Shown here piece by piece: positions 1-14,100 of a DNA stretch of 64,000 nt. The stretch lies in assembly GCA_026874595.1 (NCBI GenBank), contig CM049306.1:12297019-12361018 (forward strand), given 5' to 3'. A model generated the notes under the pieces. The model made no database searches. It saw nothing but the letters and a program-made list of their open reading frames with translations, and was not told where the DNA came from. How positions within the stretch are numbered: the first letter of the stretch is position 1; every line of letters starts with the position of its first letter. A program made the translations under genes and the position numbers. The DNA is from Sipunculus nudus. Its lineage: Eukaryota > Annelida > Sipuncula > Golfingiida > Sipunculidae.

Positions 1-164
1 ATGCAGAAGTTCTGGTAAAGACATCCACTGCTGCACTGAAATACAATCATAGTTTTTTTTTATAGAAAACATGATAAATAGAAAAAAAGACCTTTTGTCC
101 GGTTTTAAAAATCCTTATTCACCCATCACTCCATAGATGGGATTAAGAAATCGGCTAAGAATAT
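1..164. other. Unassigned left flank
   Basis: AT-rich sequence with a short T run, lying before the first minisatellite. No coding, RNA or repeat signal was recognised. Confidence 0.4.
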
Positions 165-2150
165 CAGGTGTAGTAGGAAAGGAAGAGGGTACGAGAAGGA
201 GAGAAAATTGGCCGAGAAGAAGAACTGAACGAAGCAGAAGAGAAAGAGGGACGAGCAAAAAAAGTGAAAGAGGGAAGAGCAAGAAAGAATAAAGGACAAG
301 CAGGAGAGTGGGCTTGGTACGCAAGAGAGAAAGAGGGACGAGCAAGAAAGAATCTTGGACAAGCAGGAGAGTGGGCAGGGTACGAACAGGACAGAAAGAG
401 GGACGAGCAGGAAAGAATAAAGGACAAGCAGGAGAGTGGGCTTGGTACGCAAGAGAGAAAGAGGGACGAGCAAGAAAGAATCTTGGACAAGCAGGAGAGT
501 GGGCAGGGTACGAACAGGACAGAAAGAGGGACGAGCAGGAAAGAATAAAGGACAAGCAGGAGAGTGGGCAGGGTAAGAAAAAGAGAGAGAGAGGGACGAG
601 CAAGAAAGAATAAAGGACAAGCAGGAGAGTGGGCAGGGTACGAACAGGAGAGAAAGAGGGACGAGCAGGAAAGAATAAAGGACAAGCAGGAGAGTGGGCA
701 GTGTACGAAAAAGAGAGAAAGAGGGACGAGCAAGAAAGAATAAAGGACAAGCAGGAGAAAAAGAGAATACGAGCAGGAGAGAAAGAGGAACGAGGAGAAG
801 AAGTGAAAGAGGGACCAGCAAGAAAGAATAAAGGAAAAGCAGGAGAGAAAGAGGGTACGAGCAGGAGAAAAAAAGGGACGAGCAGGGGAGAAAGAGTTCC
901 CGAACAGATGGATAGAAAGAGAGAAGAGCAGGAGACAAAGAGTTCCCGAACAGATAAATAGAATGAGAGACGAGCAGAAGAAGTGAAAGAGGGACCAGCA
1001 AGAAAGAATAAAGGACAAACAGGAGAGAAAGAGGGTACGAGCAGGAGAAAAAGAGGGACGAGCAGGGGAGAAAGAGGGACGAGCAAGAAAGAATAAAGGA
1101 CAAGCAGGAGAGTGGGCTTGGTACGCAAGAGAGAAAGAGGGACGAGCAGGAAAGAATAAAGGACAAGCAGGAGAGTGGGCAGGGTACGAACAGGAGAGAA
1201 AGAGGGACGAGCAGGAAAGAATAAAGGACAAGCAGGAGAGTGGGCAGTGTACGAAAAAGAGAGAAAGAGGGACCAGCAAGAAAGAATAAAGGAAAAGCAG
1301 GAGAAAATAGGGTACGAGCAGGAGAAAAAGAGGGACGAGCAGGGGAGAAAGAGTTCCCGAACAGATGGATAGAAAGAGAGAAGAGCAGGAGAGAAAGAGT
1401 TCCCGAACAGATAAATAGAATGAGAGACGAGCAGAAGAAGTGAAAGAGGGACCAGCAAGAAAGAATAAAGGACAAACAGGAGAGAAAGAGGGTACGAGCA
1501 GGAGAAAAAGAGGGACGAGCAGGGGAGAAAGAGGGACGAGCAAGAAAGAATAAAGGACAATAGGAGAGTGGGCTTGGTACGCAAGAGAGAAAGAGGGACG
1601 AGCAAGAAAGAATAAAGGACAAGCAGGAGAGTGGGCTGGGTACGCAAGAGAGAAAGAGGGACGAGCAAGAAAGAATAAAGGACAAGCAGGAGAGTGGGCA
1701 GGGTACGAACAGGACAGAAAGAGGGACGAGCAGGAAAGAATAAAGGACAAGCAGGAGAGTGGGCAGGGTAAGAAAAAGAGAGAAAGAGGGACGAGCAAGA
1801 AAGAATAAAGGACAAGCAGGAGAGTGGGCAGGGTACGAACAGGAGAGAAAGAGGGACGAGCAAGAAAAAATAAAGGACAAGCAGGAGAGTGGGCAGGGTA
1901 CGAACAGAAGAGAAAGAGGGACGAGCAAGAAAAAATAAAGGACAAGCAGGAGAGTGGGCAGTGTACGAAAAAGAGAGAAAGAGGGACGAGCAAGAAAGAA
2001 TAAAGGACAAGCAGGAGAAAAAGAGGATACGAGCAGGAGAGAAAGAGGAACAAGCAGAAGAAGTGAAAGAGGGACCAGCAAGAAAGAATAAAGGAAAAGC
2101 AGGAGAGAAAGAGGGTACGAGCAGGAGAAAATGAGGGACGAGCAGGGGAG
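165..2150 (+). repeat. Irregular minisatellite zone, 63-65 bp period
   Basis: Purine-rich tandem repeat. The phrase GAGTGGGC recurs at about 306, 369, 434 and onward at spacings of 63-65 bp, each time followed by GGTACG or GGTAAG and by GAGGGACGAGC. Units mix with shorter 21-22 bp monomers built on GAGGGACGAGCAGG, for example near 1040-1090. Copies differ in length and sequence, unlike the homogeneous 46-bp array that follows. Reading frames here (plus strand up to 110 codons; minus strand longer) are repeat translations without domain content. This looks like the older, less homogenised edge of the domain. Confidence 0.9.
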
Positions 2151-5100
2151 AAAGAGTTCACGAACAGATGGATAGAAAGAGAGACGAGCAGGAGAGAAAG
2201 AGTTCCTGAACAGATAAATAGAAAGAGAGACGAGCATGAGAGAAAGAGTTCCTGAACAGATAAATAGACAGAGAGACGAGCATGAGAAAAAGAGTTCCTG
2301 AACAGATAAATAGGGAGAGAGACGAGCAGGAGAGAAAGAGTTCCTGAACAGATAAATAGAAAGAGAGACGAGCATGAGAGAAAGAGTTCCCGAAAAGATA
2401 AATAGAAAGAGAGACGTTCAGGAGAGAAAGAGTTCCCGAAAAGATAAATAGAAAGAGGACAAGCAGGAGAAAAAGAGGATACGAGCAGGAGAGAAAGAGG
2501 AACAAGCAGAAGAAGTGAAAGAGGGACCAGCAAGAAAGAATAAAGGAAAAGCAGGAGAGAAAGAGGGTACGAGCAGGAGAAAATGAGGGACGAGCAGGGG
2601 AGAAAGAGTTCACGAACAGATGGATAGAAAGAGAGACGAGCAGGAGAGAAAGAGTTCCTGAACAGATAAATAGAAAGAGAGACGAGCATGAGAGAAAGAG
2701 TTCCTGAACAGATAAATAGACAGAGAGACGAGCATGAGAAAAAGAGTTCCTGAACAGATAAATAGGGAGAGAGACGAGCAGGAGAGAAAGAGTTCCTGAA
2801 CAGATAAATAGAAAGAGAGACGAGCATGAGAGAAAGAGTTCCCGAAAAGATAAATAGAAAGAGAGACGTTCAGGAGAGAAAGAGTTCCCGAAAAGATAAA
2901 TAGAAAGAGAGACGTGCAGGAGAGAAAGAGTTCCCGAACAGATAAATAGAAAGAGAGACGAGCATGAGAGAAAGAGTTCCTGAGCAGATAAATAGACAGA
3001 GAGACGAGCATGAGAGAAAGAGTTCCTGAACAGATAAATAGGGAGAGAGACGAGCAGGAGAGAAAGAGTTCCTGAACAGATAAATAGAAAGAGAGACGAG
3101 CAGGAGAGAAAGAGTTCCCGAAAAGATAAATAGAAAGAGAGACGTTCAGGAGAGAAAGAGTTCCCGAACAAATAAATAGAAAGAGAGACGTGCAGGAGAG
3201 AAAGAGTTCCCGAACAGATAAATAGAAAGAGAGACGAGCAGGAGAGAAAGAGTTCCCGAACAGATAAATAGAAAGAGAGACGAGCATGAGAGAAAGAGTT
3301 TCTGAGCAGATAAATAGACAGAGAGACGAGCATGAGAGAAAGAGTTCCTGAACAGATAAATAGACAGAGAGACGAGCATGAGAAAAAGAGTTCCCGAACA
3401 GATAAATAGAAAGAGAGACGAGCAGGAGAGAAAGAGTTCCCGAACAGATAAATAGAAAGAAAGACGAGCATGGGAGAAAGAGTTCCTGAACAGATAAATA
3501 GGGAGAGAGACGAGCATTAGAGAAAGAGTTCCTGAACAGATAAATAGGGAGAGAGACGAGCAGGAGAGAAAGAGTTCCTGAACAGATAAATAGAAAGAGA
3601 GACGAGCATGAGAGAAAGAGTTCCTGAGCAGATAAATAGACAGAGAGACGAGAATGAGAGAAAGAGTTCCTGAGCAGATAAATAGGGAGAGAGACGAGCA
3701 TGAGAGAAAGAGTTCCTGAACAGATAAATAGGGAGAGAGACGAGCAGGAGAGAAAGAGTTCCTGAACAGATAAATAGGGAGAGAGACGAGCAGGAGAGAA
3801 AGAGTTCCTGAACAGATAAATAGGGAGAGAGACGAGCAGGAGAGAAAGAGTTCCTGAACAGATAAATAGAAAGAGAGACGAGCAGGAGAGAAAGAGTTCC
3901 TGAGCAGATAAATAGACAGAGAGACGAGCATGAGAGAAAGAGTTCCTGAGCAGATAAATAGGGAGAGAGACGAGCATGAGAGAAAGAGTTCCTGAACAGA
4001 TAAATAGAAAGAGAGACGAGCAGAAGAGAAAGAGTTCCTGAGCAGATAAATAGACAGAGAGACGAGCATGAGAGAAAGAGTTCCTGAGCAGATAAATAGG
4101 GAGAGAGACGAGCATGAGAGAAAGAGTTCCTGAACAGATAAATAGGGAGAGAGACGAGCAGGAGAGAAAGAGTTCCTGAACAGATAAATAGAAAGAGAGA
4201 CGAGCAGGAGAGAAAGAGTTCCTGAGCAGATAAATAGACAGAGAGACGAGCATGAGAGAAAGAGTTCCTGAACAGATAAATAGGATGAGAGACGAGCAGG
4301 AGAGAAAGAGTTCCTGAACAGATAAATAGAAAGAGAGACGAGCAGGAGAGAAAGAGTTCCCGAAAAGATAAATAGAAAGAGAGACGTTCAGGAGAGAAAG
4401 AGTTCCCGAACAGATAAATAGAAAATGAGACGAGCAGGAGAGAAAGAGTTCCCGAACAGATAAATAGAAAGAGAGACGAGCATGAGAGAAAGAGTTCCTG
4501 AGCAGATAAATAGACAGAGAGACGAGCATGAGAGAAAGAGTTCCTGAACAGATAAATAGAAAGAGAGACGTGCAGGAGAGAAAGAGTTCCCGAACAGATA
4601 AATAGAAAGAGAGACGAGCAGGAGAGAAAGAGTTCCCGAACAGATAAATAGAAAGAGAGACGAGCATGAGAGAAAGAGATCCTGAGCAGATAAATAGACA
4701 GAGAGACGAGCATGAGAAATAGAGTTCCTGAACAGATAAATAGGGAGAGAGACGAGCAGGAGAGAAAGAGTTCCTGAACAGATAAATAGAAAGAGAGACG
4801 AGCATGAGAGAAAGAGTTCCCGAAGAGATAAATAGAAAGAGAGACGGTCAGGAGAGAAAGAGTTCCCGAACAGATAAATAGAAAGAGAGACGTGCAGGAG
4901 AGAAAGAGTTCCCGAACAGATAAATAGACAGAGAGACGAGCATGAGAGAAAGAGTTCCTGAGCAGATAAATAGACAGAGAGACGAGCATGAGAGAAAGAG
5001 TTCCTGAACAGATAAATAGGGAGAGAGACGAGCAGGAGAGAAAGAGTTCCTGAACAGATAAATAGAAAGAGAGACGAGCAGGAGAGAAAGAGTTCCCGAA

Positions 5101-8100
5101 AAGATAAATAGAAAGAGAGACGAGCCTGGGAGAAAGAGTTCCTGAACAGATAAATAGACAGAGAGACGAGCATGAGAGAAAGAGTTCCTGAACAGATAAA
5201 TAGGGAGAGAGACGTTCAGGAGAGAAAGAGTTCCCGAACAGATAAATAGAAAGAGAGACGTGCAGGAGAGAAAGAGTTCCCGAACAGATAAATAGAAAGA
5301 GAGACGAGCAGGAGAGAAAGAGTTCCTGAACAGATAAATATACAGAGAGACGAGGAGGAGAGAAAGAGTTCCTGAACAGATAAATAGAAAGAGAGACGTG
5401 CAGGAGAGAAAGAGTTCCCGAACAGATAAATAGAAAGAGAGACGTTCAGGAGAGAAAGAGTTCCTGAACAGATAAATAGAAAGAGAGACGTGCAGGAGAG
5501 AAAGAGTTCCCGAACAGATAAATAAAAAGAGAGACGAGCATGAGAGAAAGAGTTCCTGAGCAGATAAATAGACAGAGAGACGAGCATGAGAGAAAGTGTT
5601 CCTGAACAGATAAATAGGGAGAGAGACGAGCATGAGAGAAAGAGTTCCTGAACAGATAAATAGAAAGAGAGACGAGCAGGAATGAAAGAGTTCCCGAAAA
5701 GATAAATAGAAAGAGAGACGAGCATGAGAGAAAGAGTTCCTGAACAGATAAATAGAAAGAGAGACGAGCATGAGAGAAAGAGTTCCTGAACAGATGAATA
5801 GGATGAGAGACGAGCAGGAGAGAAAGAGTTCCTGAACAGATAAATAGAAAGAGAGACGAGCAGGAGAGAAAGAATTCCCGAAAAGATAAATAGAAAGAGA
5901 GACGTTCAGGAGAGAAAGAGTTCCCGAACAGATAAATAGAAAGAGAAACGAGCAGGAGAGAAAGAGTTCCTGAACAGATAAATAGGGAGAGAGACGAGCA
6001 GGAGAGAAAGAGTTCCTGAACAGATAAATAGAAAGAGAGACGAGCAGGAGAGAAAGAGTTCCCGAAAAGATAAATAGAAAGAGAGACGAGCATGAGAGAA
6101 AGAGTTCCAGAACAGATAAATAGAAAGAGAGACGAGCATGAGAAAAAGAGTTCCTGAACAGATAAATAGGGAGAGAGACGAGCAGGAGAGAAAGAGTTCC
6201 TGAACAGATAAATAGAAAGAGAGACGAGCATGAGAGAAAGAGTTCCCGAAAAGATAAATAGAAAGAGAGACGTTCAGGAGAGAAAGAGTTCCCGAACAGA
6301 TAAATAGAAAGAGAGACGTGCAGGAGAGAAAGAGTTCCCGAACAGATAAATAGACAGAGAGACGAGCATGAGAGAAAGAGTTCCTGAGCAGATAAATAGA
6401 CAGAGAGACGAGCATGAGAGAAAGAGTTCCTGAACAGATAAATAGGGAGAGAGACGAGCAGGAGAGAAAGAGTTCCTGAACAGATAAAAAGAAAGAGAGA
6501 CGAGCAGGAGAGAAAGAGTTCCCGAAAAGATAAATAGAAAGAGAGACGAGCATGGGAGAAAGAGTTCCTGAACAGATAAATAGAAAGAGAGACGAGCATG
6601 AGAGAAAGAGTTCCTGAACAGATAAATAGGGAGAGAGACGTTCAGGAGAGAAAGAGTTCCCGAACTGATAAATAGAAAGAGAGACGTGCAGGAGAGAAAG
6701 AGTTCCCGAACAGATAAATAGAAAGAGAGACGAGCATGAGAGAAAGAGTTCCCGAAAAGATAAATAGAAAGAGAGACGTTCAGGAGAGAAAGAGTTCCCG
6801 AACAGATAAATAGAAAGAGAGACGAGCAGGAGAGAAAGAGTTCCTGAACAGATAAATAGACAGAGAGACGAGAATGAGAGAAAGAGTTCCTGAGCAGATA
6901 AATAGGGAGAGAGACGAGCATGAGAGAAAGAGTTCCTGAACAGATAAATAGGGAGAGAGACGAGCAGGAGAGAAAGAGTTCCTGAACAGATAAATAGGGA
7001 GAGAGACGAGCAGGAGAGAAAGAGTTCCTGAACAGATAAATAGGGAGAGAGACGAGCAGGAGAGAAAGAGTTCCTGAACAGATAAATAGAAAGAGAGACG
7101 AGCAGGAGAGAAAGAGTTCCTGAGCAGATAAATAGACAGAGAGACGAGTATGAGAGAAAGAGTTCCTGAGCAGATAAATAGGGAGAGAGACGAGCATGAG
7201 AGAAAGAGTTCCTGAACAGATAAATAGAAAGAGAGACGAGCAGGAGAGAAAGAGTTCCTGAGCAGATAAATAGACAGAGAGACGAGCATGAGAGAAAGAG
7301 TTCCTGAGCAGATAAATAGGAAGAGAGACGAGCATGAGAGAAAGAGTTCCTGAACAGATAAATAGGGAGAGAGACGAGCAGGAGAGAAAGAGTTCCTGAA
7401 CAGATAAATAGAAAGAGAGACGAGCAGGAGAGAAAGAGTTCCTGAGCAGATAAATAGACAGAGAGACGAGCATGAGAGAAAGAGTTCCTGAACAGATAAA
7501 TAGGATGAGAGACGAGCAGGAGAGAAAGAGTTCCTGAACAGATAAATAGAAAGAGAGACGAGCAGGAGAGAAAGAGTTCCCGAAAAGATAAATAGAAAGA
7601 GAGACGTTCAGGAGAGAAAGAGTTCCCGAACAGATAAATAGAAAATGAGACGAGCAGGAGAGAAAGAGTTCCCGAACAGATAAATAGAAAGAGAGACGAG
7701 CATGAGAGAAAGAGTTCCTGAGCAGATAAATAGACAGAGAGACGAGCATGAGAGAAAGAGTTCCTGAACAGATAAATAGAAAGAGAGACGTGCAGGAGAG
7801 AAAGAGTTCCCGAACAGATAAATAGAAAGAGAGACGAGCAGGAGAGAAAGAGTTCCCGAAAAGATAAATAGAAAGAGAGACGAGCATGGGAGAAAGAGTT
7901 CCTGAACAGATAAATAGAAAGAGAGACGAGCATGAGAGAAAGAGTTCCTGAACAGATAAATAGGGAGAGAGACGTTCAGGAGAGAAAGAGTTCCCGAACA
8001 GATAAATAGAAAGAGAGACGTGCAGGAGAGAAAGAGTTCCCGAACAGATAAATCGAAAGAGAGACGAGCATGAGAGAAAGAGTTCCCGAAAAGATAAATA

Positions 8101-11100
8101 GAAAGAGAGACGTTCAGGAGAGAAAGAGTTCCCGAACAGATAAATAGAAAGAGAGACGAGCAGGAGAGAAAGAGTTCCTGAACAGATAAATAGGGAGAGA
8201 GACGAGCAGGAGAGAAAGAGTTCCTGAACAGATAAATAGAAAGAGAGACGAGCAGGAGAGAAAGAGTTCCCGAAAAGATAAATAGAAAGAGAGACGAGCA
8301 TGAGAGAAAGAGTTCCTGAACAGATAAATAGAAAGAGAGACGAGCATGAGAGAAAGAGTTCCTGAGCAGATAAATAGACAGAGAGACGAGCATGAGAGAA
8401 AGAGTTTCTGAACAGATAAATAGACAGAGAGACGAGCATGAGAAAAAGAGTTCCCGAACAGATAAATAGAAAGAGAGACGAGCAGGAGAGAAAGAGTTCC
8501 CGAACAGATAAATAGAAAGAAAGACGAGCATGGGAGAAAGAGTTCCTGAACAGATAAATAGGGAGAGAGACGAGCATTAGAGAAAGAGTTCCTGAACAGA
8601 TAAATAGGGAGAGAGACGAGCAGGAGAGAAAGAGTTCCTGAACAGATAAATAGAAAGAGAGACGAGCATGAGAGAAAGAGTTCCTGAGCAGATAAATAGA
8701 CAGAGAGACGAGAATGAGAGAAAGAGTTCCTGAGCAGATAAATAGGGAGAGAGACGAGCATGAGAGAAAGAGTTCCTGAACAGATAAATAGGGAGAGAGA
8801 CGAGCAGGAGAGAAAGAGTTCCTGAACAGATAAATAGGGAGAGAGACGAGCAGGAGAGAAAGAGTTCCTGAACAGATAAATAGGGAGAGAGACGAGCAGG
8901 AGAGAAAGAGTTCCTGAACAGATAAATAGAAAGAGAGACGAGCAGGAGAGAAAGAGTTCCTGAGCAGATAAATAGACAGAGAGACGAGCATGAGAGAAAG
9001 AGTTCCTGAGCAGATAAATAGGGAGAGAGACGAGCATGAGAGAAAGAGTTCCTGAACAGATAAATAGAAAGAGAGACGAGCAGGAGAGAAAGAGTTCCTG
9101 AGCAGATAAATAGACAGAGAGACGAGCATGAGAGAAAGAGTTCCTGAGCAGATAAATAGGAAGAGAGACGAGCATGAGAGAAAGAGTTCCTGAACAGATA
9201 AATAGGGAGAGAGACGAGCAGGAGAGAAAGAGTTCCTGAACAGATAAATAGAAAGAGAGACGAGCAGGAGAGAAAGAGTTCCTGAGCAGATAAATAGACA
9301 GAGAGACGAGCATGAGAGAAAGAGTTCCTGAACAGATAAATAGGATGAGAGACGAGCAGGAGAGAAAGAGTTCCTGAACAGATAAATAGAAAGAGAGACG
9401 AGCAGGAGAGAAAGAGTTCCCGAAAAGATAAATAGAAAGAGAGACGTTCAGGAGAGAAAGAGTTCCCGAACAGATAAATAGAAAATGAGACGAGCAGGAG
9501 AGAAAGAGTTCCCGAACAGATAAATAGAAAGAGAGACGAGCATGAGAGAAAGAGTTCCTGAGCAGATAAATAGACAGAGAGACGAGCATGAGAGAAAGAG
9601 TTCCTGAACAGATAAATAGAAAGAGAGACGTGCAGGAGAGAAAGAGTTCCCGAACAGATAAATAGAAAGAGAGACGAGCAGGAGAGAAAGAGTTCCCGAA
9701 CAGATAAATAGAAAGAGAGACGAGCATGAGAGAAAGAGATCCTGAGCAGATAAATAGACAGAGAGACGAGCATGAGAAATAGAGTTCCTGAACAGATAAA
9801 TAGGGAGAGAGACGAGCAGGAGAGAAAGAGTTCCTGAACAGATAAATAGACAGAGAGACGAGCATGAGAAAAAGAGTTCCCGAACAGATAAATAGAAAGA
9901 GAGACGAGCAGGAGAGAAAGAGTTCCCGAACAGATAAATAGAAAGAAAGACGAGCATGGGAGAAAGAGTTCCTGAACAGATAAATAGGGAGAGAGACGAG
10001 CATTAGAGAAAGAGTTCCTGAACAGATAAATAGGGAGAGAGACGAGCAGGAGAGAAAGAGTTCCTGAACAGATAAATAGGGAGAGAGACGAGCATGAGAG
10101 AAAGAGTTCCTGAACAGATAAATAGGGAGAGAGACGAGCAGGAGAGAAAGAGTTCCTGAACAGATAAATAGGGAGAGAGACGAGCAGGAGAGAAAGAGTT
10201 CCTGAACAGAGAAATAGGGAGAGAGACGAGCAGGAGAGAAAGAGTTCCTGAACAGATAAATAGAAAGAGAGACGAGCAGGAGAGAAAGAGTTCCTGAGCA
10301 GATAAATAGACAGAGAGACGAGCATGAGAGAAAGAGTTCCTGAGCAGATAAATAGGGAGAGAGACGAGCATGAGAGAAAGAGTTCCTGAACAGATAAATA
10401 GAAAGAGAGACGAGCAGGAGAGAAAGAGTTCCCGAACAGATAAATAGAAAGAAAGACGAGCATGGGAGAAAGAGTTCCTGAACAGATAAATAGGGAGAGA
10501 GACGAGCATTAGAGAAAGAGTTCCTGAACAGATAAATAGGGAGAGAGACGAGCAGGAGAGAAAGAGTTCCTGAACAGATAAATAGAAAGAGAGACGAGCA
10601 TGAGAGAAAGAGTTCCTGAGTAGATAAATAGACAGAGAGACGAGAATGAGAGAAAGAGTTCCTGAGCAGATAAATAGGGAGAGAGACGAGCATGAGAGAA
10701 AGAGTTCCTGAACAGATAAATAGGGAGAGAGACGAGCAGGAGAGAAAGAGTTCCTGAACAGATAAATAGGGAGAGAGACGAGCAGGAGAGAAAGAGTTCC
10801 TGAACAGAGAAATAGGGAGAGAGACCAGCAGGAGAGAAAGAGTTCCTGAACAGATAAATAGAAAGAGAGACGAGCAGGAGAGAAAGAGTTCCTGAGCAGA
10901 TAAATAGACAGAGAGACGAGCATGAGAGAAAGAGTTCCTGAGCAGATAAATAGGGAGAGAGACGAGCATGAGAGAAAGAGTTCCTGAACAGATAAATAGA
11001 AAGAGAGACGAGCAGGAGAGAAAGAGTTCCTGAGCAGATAAATAGACAGAGAGACGAGCATGAGAGAAAGAGTTCCTGAGCAGATAAATAGGGAGAGAGA

Positions 11101-14100
11101 CGAGCATGAGAGAAAGAGTTCCTGAACAGATAAATAGGGAGAGAGACGAGCAGGAGAGAAAGAGTTCCTGAACAGATAAATAGAAAGAGAGACGAGCAGG
11201 AGAGAAAGAGTTCCTGAGCAGATAAATAGACAGAGAGACGAGCATGAGAGAAAGAGTTCCTGAACAGATAAATAGGATGAGAGACGAGCAGGAGAGAAAG
11301 AGTTCCTGAACAGATAAATAGAAAGAGAGACGAGCAGGAGAGAAAGAGTTCCCGAAAAGATAAATAGAAAGAGAGACGTTCAGGAGAGAAAGAGTTCCCG
11401 AACAGATAAATAGAAAATGAGACGAGCAGGAGAGAAAGAGTTCCCGAACAGATAAATAGAAAGAGAGACGAGCATGAGAGAAAGAGTTCCTGAGCAGATA
11501 AATAGACAGAGAGACGAGCATGAGAGAAAGAGTTCCTGAACAGATAAATAGAAAGAGAGACGTGCAGGAGAGAAAGAGTTCCCGAACAGATAAATAGAAA
11601 GAGAGACGAGCAGGAGAGAAAGAGTTCCCGAACAGATAAATAGAAAGAGAGACGAGCATGAGAGAAAGAGATCCTGAGCAGATAAATAGACAGAGAGACG
11701 AGCATGAGAAATAGAGTTCCTGAACAGATAAATAGGGAGAGAGACGAGCAGGAGAGAAAGAGTTCCTGAACAGATAAATAGAAAGAGAGACGTGCAGGAG
11801 AGAAAGAGTTCCCGAACAGATAAATAGAAAGAGAGACGAGCAGGAGAGAAAGAGTTCCCGAACAGATAAATAGAAAGAGAGACGAGCATGAGAGAAAGAG
11901 ATCCTGAGCAGATAAATAGACAGAGAGACGAGCATGAGAAATAGAGTTCCTGAACAGATAAATAGGGAGAGAGACGAGCAGGAGAGAAAGAGTTCCTGAA
12001 CAGATAAATAGAAAGAGAGACGAGCATGAGAGAAAGAGTTCCCGAAGAGATAAATAGAAAGAGAGACGGTCAGGAGAGAAAAAGTTCCCGAACAGATAAA
12101 TAGAAAGAGAGACGTGCAGGAGAGAAAGAGTTCCCGAACAGATAAATAGACAGAGAGACGAGCATGAGAGAAAGAGTTCCTGAGCAGATAAATAGACAGA
12201 GAGACGAGCATGAGAGAAAGAGTTCCTGAACAGATAAATAGGGAGAGAGACGAGCAGGAGAGAAAGAGTTCCTGAACAGATAAATATACAGAGAGACGAG
12301 GAGGAGAGAAAGAGTTCCTGAACAGATAAATAGAAAGAGAGACGTGCAGGAGAGAAAGAGTTCCCGAACAGATAAATAGAAAGAGAGACGTTCAGGAGAG
12401 AAAGAGTTCCTGAACAGATAAATAGAAAGAGAGACGTGCAGGAGAGAAAGAGTTCCCGAACAGATAAATAAAAAGAGAGACGAGCATGAGAGAAAGAGTT
12501 CCTGAGCAGATAAATAGACAGAGAGACGAGCATGAGAGAAAGTGTTCCTGAACAGATAAATAGGGAGAGAGACGAGCATGAGAGAAAGAGTTCCTGAACA
12601 GATAAATAGAAAGAGAGACGAGCAGGAGAGAAAGAGTTCCCGAAAAGATAAATAGAAAGAGAGACGAGCATGAGAGAAAGAGTTCCTGAACAGATAAATA
12701 GAAAGAGAGACGAGCATGAGAGAAAGAGTTCCTGAACAGATAAATAGGGAGAGAGACGAGCAGGAGAGAAAGAGTTCCTGAACAGATAAATAGAAAGAGA
12801 GACGAGCATGAGAGAAAGAATTCCCGAAAAGATAAATAGAAAGAGAGACGTGCAGGAGAGAAAGAGTTCCCGAACAGATAAATAGACAGAAAGACGAGCA
12901 TGAGAGAAAGAGTTCCTGAGCAGATAAATAGACAGAGAGACGAGCATGAGAGAAAGAGTTCCTGAACAGATAAATAGGGAGAGAGACGAGCAGGAGAGAA
13001 AGAGTTCCTGAACAGATAAATAGAAAGAGAGACGAGCAGGAGAGAAAGAGTTCCCGAAAAGATAAATAGAAAGAGAGACGAGCCTGGGAGAAAGAGTTCC
13101 TGAACAGATAAATAGACAGAGAGACGAGCATGAGAGAAAGAGTTCCTGAACAGATAAATAGGGAGAGAGACGTTCAGGAGAGAAAGAGTTCCCGAACAGA
13201 TAAATAGAAAGAGAGACGTGCAGGAGAGAAAGAGTTCCCGAACAGATAAATAGAAAGAGAGACGAGCAGGAGAGAAAGAGTTCCTGAACAGATAAATATA
13301 CAGAGAGACGAGGAGGAGAGAAAGAGTTCCTGAACAGATAAATAGAAAGAGAGACGTGCAGGAGAGAAAGAGTTCCCGAACAGATAAACAGAAAGAGAGA
13401 CGTTCAGGAGAGAAAGAGTTCCTGAACAGATAAATAGAAAGAGAGACGTGCAGGAGAGAAAGAGTTCCCGAACAGATAAATAAAAAGAGAGACGAGCATG
13501 AGAGAAAGAGTTCCTGAGCAGATAAATAGACAGAGAGACGAGCATGAGAGAAAGAGTTCCTGAACAGATAAATAGGGAGAGAGACGAGCAGGAGAGAAAG
13601 AGTTCCTGAACAGATAAATATACAGAGAGACGAGGAGGAGAGAAAGAGTTCCTGAACAGATAAATAGAAAGAGAGACGTGCAGGAGAGAAAGAGTTCCCG
13701 AACAGATAAATAGAAAGAGAGACGTTCAGGAGAGAAAGAGTTCCTGAACAGATAAATAGAAAGAGAGACGTGCAGGAGAGAAAGAGTTCCCGAACAGATA
13801 AATAAAAAGAGAGACGAGCATGAGAGAAAGAGTTCCTGAGCAGATAAATAGACAGAGAGACGAGCATGAGAGAAAGTGTTCCTGAACAGATAAATAGGGA
13901 GAGAGACGAGCATGAGAGAAAGAGTTCCTGAACAGATAAATAGAAAGAGAGACGAGCAGGAGAGAAAGAGTTCCCGAAAAGATAAATAGAAAGAGAGACG
14001 AGCATGAGAGAAAGAGTTCCTGAACAGATAAATAGAAAGAGAGACGAGCATGAGAGAAAGAGTTCCTGAACAGATAAATAGGGAGAGAGACGAGCAGGAG

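Noticed and set aside
264-2134. Plus-strand ORFs of 65-110 codons (Lys/Glu/Arg-rich) in the left zone
   Set aside because: Repeat translation products in shifting frames, with no domain.
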